From Leucobacter weissii (GTDB lineage Bacteria > Actinomycetota > Actinomycetes > Actinomycetales > Microbacteriaceae), in the NCBI RefSeq assembly GCF_017565745.1, contig NZ_JAGDYM010000004.1:1-64000 (forward strand): DNA of 64,000 nt, given 5' to 3'. Position 1 is the stretch's first letter. Each line of letters opens with the position of its first letter. Of this stretch, positions 60,552-64,000 are shown in pieces. The notes under the pieces were generated by a model, which did no database searches, had not been told where the DNA came from, and saw nothing but the letters and a program-made list of their open reading frames with translations. The translations under genes were made by a program, and so were the position numbers.

Positions 60552-61462
60552 GACTCGGACTGGTACTGGGAGAGGTCTGGAACGGGCTGCGCCGCAATCT
60601 CTCCGTGGTGATCTCGGTGATCCTGGTCACCTTCGTGTCGCTCACCTTCGTCGGCGCCGCGATCCTCATGCAGCTGCAGGTGCAGCAGATGAAGACGTTC
60701 TGGTACGACCGCGCGCAGGTGGCGATCTATCTGTGCACGGAGTTCGACCAGAGCGCCACCTGCCCGGGCGAGGATGTGAACGAGGAGCAGATCGCCGCCA
60801 TCGAGGAGGCGCTGCAGTCGGATACGCTCGCGCCGTACCTCGAGGACTTCTTCTTCGTGGACCACGATCAGGCCTACGAGGAGTTCACGAAGCAGTTCGA
60901 GGGCAACCCGATCGTCGACATCACCTCTCCCGAGCAGTTGAATCAGACGTTCTGGGTCAAGCTGCAGGACCCGTCCCAGTCGGCCATCATCCAGGAGACG
61001 TTCACCGACGTCCCCGGGGTGCAGAGCGTCTCGGACCAGCGGAGTCTGCTCGACCGGATCTTCCTCCTGCTCGGTGTGGCCAGTTATACGGCCATCGCGA
61101 TCGCCAGCCTCATGCTCGTGGCCGCGATGCTGCTGATCTCCACGACGATCAGGCTCTCGGCCTACTCCCGTCGGCGCGAGATCGGGATCATGCGCCTGGT
61201 GGGGGCGTCGAACCGCTTCATCCAGACGCCGTTCATCATCGAGGGCATCATCGCGGCGCTCGTCGGCGCGCTGCTCGCGGGAGGCGCGTCGGTCGCGGTG
61301 GTCAAGTTCTTCGTGCAGGACTATCTCTCGTCGAACGTCCCCTTCACGAGCTACATCACGGTGGAGCAGTCCCTCGTCGTGCCGCCCATCCTGCTCGTGG
61401 TCGGCGTGGTGCTGTCGGCGATCGCGGCGAAGATCGCGATCACGAGGTACCTGCGCGTCTGA
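60548..61462 (+). CDS. ftsX: Cell division protein FtsX
   Basis: 304 residues. Four membrane helices (about 20-45, 178-203, 225-250, 275-298) with a large extracellular domain (about 50-170), which in FtsX activates murein hydrolases such as RipC. The second half ([20 protein letters not shown]) is the FtsX permease signature. Overlaps ftsE (ATGA). Confidence 0.94.
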   Translation: MRLGLVLGEVWNGLRRNLSVVISVILVTFVSLTFVGAAILMQLQVQQMKTFWYDRAQVAIYLCTEFDQSATCPGEDVNEEQIAAIEEALQSDTLAPYLEDFFFVDHDQAYEEFTKQFEGNPIVDITSPEQLNQTFWVKLQDPSQSAIIQETFTDVPGVQSVSDQRSLLDRIFLLLGVASYTAIAIASLMLVAAMLLISTTIRLSAYSRRREIGIMRLVGASNRFIQTPFIIEGIIAALVGALLAGGASVAVVKFFVQDYLSSNVPFTSYITVEQSLVVPPILLVVGVVLSAIAAKIAITRYLRV

Positions 61463-61658
61463 CCGCGCGCAACTCGTCATCGGCCCGCCGCCAGACGGCG
61501 CCGGGGAACGCGGGTGGTCGTCATGCGGCGTGACACCGTGCAGAAGCGCCCCGCGAGGCGGTTCGCATCTCGTCCGACGCTCTGATGACCCGGGAAGGGG
61601 CGAGGTCGCGACGGGCTGCGATACGATGGTTCTTTGCGCACGAGGAGGGAGGCGGACC

Positions 61659-62135
61659 ATGCCACGCGAAACCGGAGAGCAACTGATCGCCTCCAACAAG
61701 AAGGCGCGCCACGACTATCACATCCTCGACACCTACGAGGCCGGGATGGTGCTGACCGGCAGCGAGGTGAAGTCGCTGCGGATGGGACGGGCCTCTCTCG
61801 TCGACGGCTACGTGTTCATCGAGAACGGCGAGGCCTGGCTCGACGCCGCCTACATACCCGAGTATCTGAACGGGTCCTGGACGAATCATGCGCCCCGCCG
61901 CAAGCGCAAGCTGCTGCTCCATCGCCAGCAGATCGACAAGCTCTTCCAGAAGACCCGCGAGGGCGGCATGACGATCGTGCCGCTCAGGCTCTACTTCCGC
62001 GACGGCCGTGCGAAGGTCGAGATCGCGCTCGCGAAGGGCAAGCGCGAGTACGACAAGCGGCAGACGCTGCGGGAGCAGCAGGATCGGCGCGAGGCCGAGC
62101 GCGCGATCGCCTCCCGGCGCCGACTGGGGGAGTGA
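61659..62135 (+). CDS. smpB: SsrA-binding protein SmpB
   Basis: 158 residues. tmRNA partner in ribosome rescue: [32 protein letters not shown] and [14 protein letters not shown] are diagnostic; the basic C-terminal tail ([20 protein letters not shown]) is the part that enters the ribosome. The ATG at 61659 follows GAGGAGGGAGG. tmRNA itself is not seen downstream. Confidence 0.96.
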   Translation: MPRETGEQLIASNKKARHDYHILDTYEAGMVLTGSEVKSLRMGRASLVDGYVFIENGEAWLDAAYIPEYLNGSWTNHAPRRKRKLLLHRQQIDKLFQKTREGGMTIVPLRLYFRDGRAKVEIALAKGKREYDKRQTLREQQDRREAERAIASRRRLGE

Positions 62136-62167
62136 CGCTCGTCGAGGAGCGCCGCCGGGCAGACGAA

Positions 62168-62197
62168 AGCGCCCCTGCCTGAACGGCGAGGGGCGCT
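62168..62197. terminator. Bidirectional terminator between smpB and rpsO
   Basis: AGCGCCCCTGCC (62168-62179) pairs with GGCGAGGGGCGCT (62185-62197) with a single-base bulge. It lies 33 bp after smpB and 22 bp after the rpsO stop on the other strand. Confidence 0.7.
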
Positions 62198-62218
62198 AAC
62201 GCGGTGGTCGGTGTGCGC

Positions 62219-62488
62219 CTATCGGCGCAAACCCAGGCGCTCGATGAGCGCGCGGTACCGATTGATGTCGATCTCCTGCAGGTAGCCGAGCAGGCGGCGG
62301 CGCTGGCCGACGAGCAGCAGCAGACCGCGACGGGAGTGGTGGTCGTGCTTGTGGTCCTTCAGGTGCTCGGTGAGATCCTTGATGCGCTGGGTCAGCAGCG
62401 CGACCTGCACCTCGGGGGAACCGGTATCACCGGGTGTGGTCGCGTACTCTTCGATGATCGCCTTCTTGGCTTCTGCGTTCAGTGCCAT
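62219..62488 (-). CDS. rpsO: 30S ribosomal protein S15
   Basis: 89 residues, exact family length. [17 protein letters not shown] and [25 protein letters not shown] are the 16S rRNA (h20-h22) binding signature. ATG with AGGGGAG upstream. In many bacteria S15 binds its own leader; a leader structure was not clear here. Confidence 0.97.
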   Translation of the reverse strand: MALNAEAKKAIIEEYATTPGDTGSPEVQVALLTQRIKDLTEHLKDHKHDHHSRRGLLLLVGQRRRLLGYLQEIDINRYRALIERLGLRR

Positions 62489-62675
62489 GGGGCTCCCCTT
62501 TCGTGTTGCTGCGCGGCGTCGGGAACCCGATGTTCCGACTCTCTCGATCCGCGGCCGTTCGACGGCAACCTGTCCATCCTAGCACTGGTGAGGTGGAGAG
62601 CGAAACGGCCCCGGGGATCCTCCCCGGGGCCGCACCCGTGTCGCCGCTCTGCGGTGTTCGCCGCGAGCTCCGGTA

Positions 62676-64000
62676 TTACTTCTCGGCGAAGCGGAAGAGC
62701 TTCTTGTTGGCGAACTCGAGGAGGCCGACCTTGCCGAGCTCTCGCCCGTAGCCCGACTTCTTGACGCCGCCGAAGGGCACGTCCGCGCCCTCGAGGCCGG
62801 CGGCGCCGATGAACACCATGCCCACGTCGAGCTGGGTGCCGACCCGCTCGGCGCGCTCGAGATCATCGCTGATGATGACGGAGCCGAGGCCGTAGGGCGA
62901 GGAGTTGGCCAGCTCGATGGCCTCCTCATCGCTGGAGACCTTGTAGAGCTGCGCGACCGGGCCGAACAGCTCCTGGCTGTAGACGTCCATCGACGGGGTG
63001 ACCCCGCCGATCACGGTCGGGGTGTAGACGTTCCCGTCGGGCTCGCCGCCGCCCACGAGCACCTCGGCGCCCTGCTCGATCGCGCCCTGCACCTGCGAGC
63101 TCAGGGTCTTGGTCGCGCCGGCGGAGGAGAGGGGGCCGAAATCTGCGCCGTAGCTCTGACCGCCGATGGCCTCGAGGAACTTCTTCGAGAACTCGTCGTA
63201 GTACTTGTCGAGCACCACGATGCGCTTCGAGCCGTTGCACGCCTGTCCGGTGTTCTCCATGCGTCCGCCGACCGCGTGCTCGACCGCGTGGTCGAGGTCG
63301 TCGGTATCGAGCACGAGGAACACGTCGGAGCCGCCCAGCTCGAGCACGCACTTCTTGAGGTGCTTGCCGGCCTGCTCGGCAACGATCGCGCCGGCGCGCT
63401 CCGAGCCGGTCAGCGAGACGCCCTGCACGCGGTCATCCGCGATGATGTCGGCGATCTGATCGTGGGTGGCGAACACGTTCACGTATGCGCCCTCGGGGAA
63501 CCCGGCGTCTCGGAACAGCTTCTCGAGCGCGAGCGCGGACTCGGGGCACTGAGCGGCGTGCTTCAGGACCACGGTGTTGCCGAGGATCAGGTTCGGCACC
63601 GCGAAGCGGGCGACCTGGTAGTACGGGTAGTTCCACGGCATGATGCCGAGGATCACGCCGATGCCCTGGAAACGGAAGAAGGTCTTCAGCCCGTCCTCGA
63701 CCTCCAGGTGCTCGTCGGCGAGCCACTTCTCCGCGTTCTGCGCGAAGGCCGCGGTGATGGCGCCCGAGAACTCCGCCTCGCCCACGGACTGGTCGAGCGG
63801 CTTGCCCATCTCGCGGTTGATGATCGCGCCGAGTTCGTCCTTGCGCTCTTCGAACAGCTCCGCGGCGCGCTGCGCGAGGGCGGCGCGCTCGGCGACGGTG
63901 GTGGTGCGCGACCACTCGGAGTAGGTCTTCTGCGTCGAGGCGAGCGCGGCCTCGATCTCCTCGGAGGTGGCATCGGGGTACTCGGCGAGGGTCTCGCCGG
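62676..64000 (-). CDS. gabD: NAD-dependent succinate-semialdehyde dehydrogenase (start beyond window)
   Basis: 440 residues from the right edge to the stop; the reading frame continues past the edge (GETLAEYPDATSEEIEAAL is the first part seen), so perhaps 15-20 N-terminal residues are missing. ALDH motifs: PWNYPYYQVARFAVPNLILG, SLTGSERAG, catalytic Glu in LELGGSD, catalytic Cys in NTGQACNGSKR, and VPFGGVKKSGYGRELG. The SSADH subgroup is suggested by FRFQGIGVILGIMPWNYP. It oxidises succinate semialdehyde, the product of GABA or putrescine breakdown, to succinate, which links it to the aminotransferase and importer genes. Confidence 0.88.
   Translation of the reverse strand, partial: GETLAEYPDATSEEIEAALASTQKTYSEWSRTTTVAERAALAQRAAELFEERKDELGAIINREMGKPLDQSVGEAEFSGAITAAFAQNAEKWLADEHLEVEDGLKTFFRFQGIGVILGIMPWNYPYYQVARFAVPNLILGNTVVLKHAAQCPESALALEKLFRDAGFPEGAYVNVFATHDQIADIIADDRVQGVSLTGSERAGAIVAEQAGKHLKKCVLELGGSDVFLVLDTDDLDHAVEHAVGGRMENTGQACNGSKRIVVLDKYYDEFSKKFLEAIGGQSYGADFGPLSSAGATKTLSSQVQGAIEQGAEVLVGGGEPDGNVYTPTVIGGVTPSMDVYSQELFGPVAQLYKVSSDEEAIELANSSPYGLGSVIISDDLERAERVGTQLDVGMVFIGAAGLEGADVPFGGVKKSGYGRELGKVGLLEFANKKLFRFAEK

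Noticed and set aside
62136-62218. tmRNA gene next to smpB
   Set aside because: Only a terminator hairpin and rpsO follow; no tRNA-like ends or tag-coding sequence are present.
1-64000. CRISPR array, tRNA or rRNA genes, prophage
   Set aside because: No regularly spaced direct repeats, cloverleaf sequences, rRNA segments or phage genes were seen when reading both strands; small hairpins are the only recurrent structures.

Overview
The window is very G+C-rich DNA with many GTG starts, dense ATGA/GTGA gene overlaps, a non-mevalonate isoprenoid pathway and a suf/nad/fts gene repertoire typical of Actinobacteria. Gene content and order fit the family Microbacteriaceae, and I would guess a Leucobacter-like organism; this placement is inference from gene content, not from a database match. 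No rRNA, tRNA, tmRNA, CRISPR array or prophage was seen. A transposase end (IS481 family) lies at the left edge.

Layout. 1-3.9 kb: IS481 end, MhuD-like haem monooxygenase, MerR regulator plus carboxymuconolactone decarboxylase, GNAT, Nudix and NAD(P)-binding proteins, mscL. 4.0-10.0 kb: an NrtR-controlled NAD de novo operon (nrtR-nadA-nadB-nadC-cysteine desulfurase) preceded by a perfect palindromic operator. 10.0-15.6 kb (minus strand): thioredoxin-fold membrane protein, MFS exporter, sufS, sufU, DUF4192. 15.6-19.3 kb: rsmI, a small membrane protein, a tandem-FKBP lipoprotein, ispC. 19.3-28.8 kb: a block lying between ispC and rseP, holding a 983-residue secreted protein that looks like a lectin/aerolysin-type pore-forming/Ig-repeat fusion, a divergent two-HTH regulator, and a tandem glycine riboswitch with gcvP-gcvT-gcvH. 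28.8-31.5 kb: rseP (M50 protease) and ispG. 31.5-36.8 kb: RNB ribonuclease, a lower-G+C pair (snapalysin-like metalloprotease and lipoprotein), LOG protein, COG3910-like ATPase. 36.9-42.6 kb: UvrA-like ABC protein, PadR/HAAS/lipoprotein operon with a perfect operator, degenerate CPBP protein. 42.7-47.5 kb: aroQ, trmB, an alkylation-repair pair (Ogt and an Ada-AlkA fusion), an inositol-phosphatase-like enzyme. 47.7-51.7 kb: ammonium transporter, an SRPBCC-DUF4166-DUF4166 cassette, a membrane protein. 51.8-58.1 kb: class III aminotransferase with an Lrp regulator, divergent from a polyamine-type ABC importer (Tat-exported binding protein, ATPase, two permeases). 58.2-62.5 kb: prfB, ftsE, ftsX, smpB, rpsO. 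The right edge cuts a succinate-semialdehyde dehydrogenase.

How the parts fit: the nad operon couples quinolinate synthesis to a dedicated cysteine desulfurase, presumably to serve the NadA Fe-S cluster; SufS/SufU serve general Fe-S assembly needed by IspG, among others. IspC and IspG are two steps of the MEP pathway. The importer, aminotransferase, Lrp regulator and SSADH together suggest amine or polyamine uptake and breakdown to succinate. The most unusual items are the secreted pore-former-like protein, the metalloprotease pair, the SRPBCC/DUF4166 cassette, and a set of intergenic repeats, including short duplications of the 3' ends of ispC and of the second permease gene.
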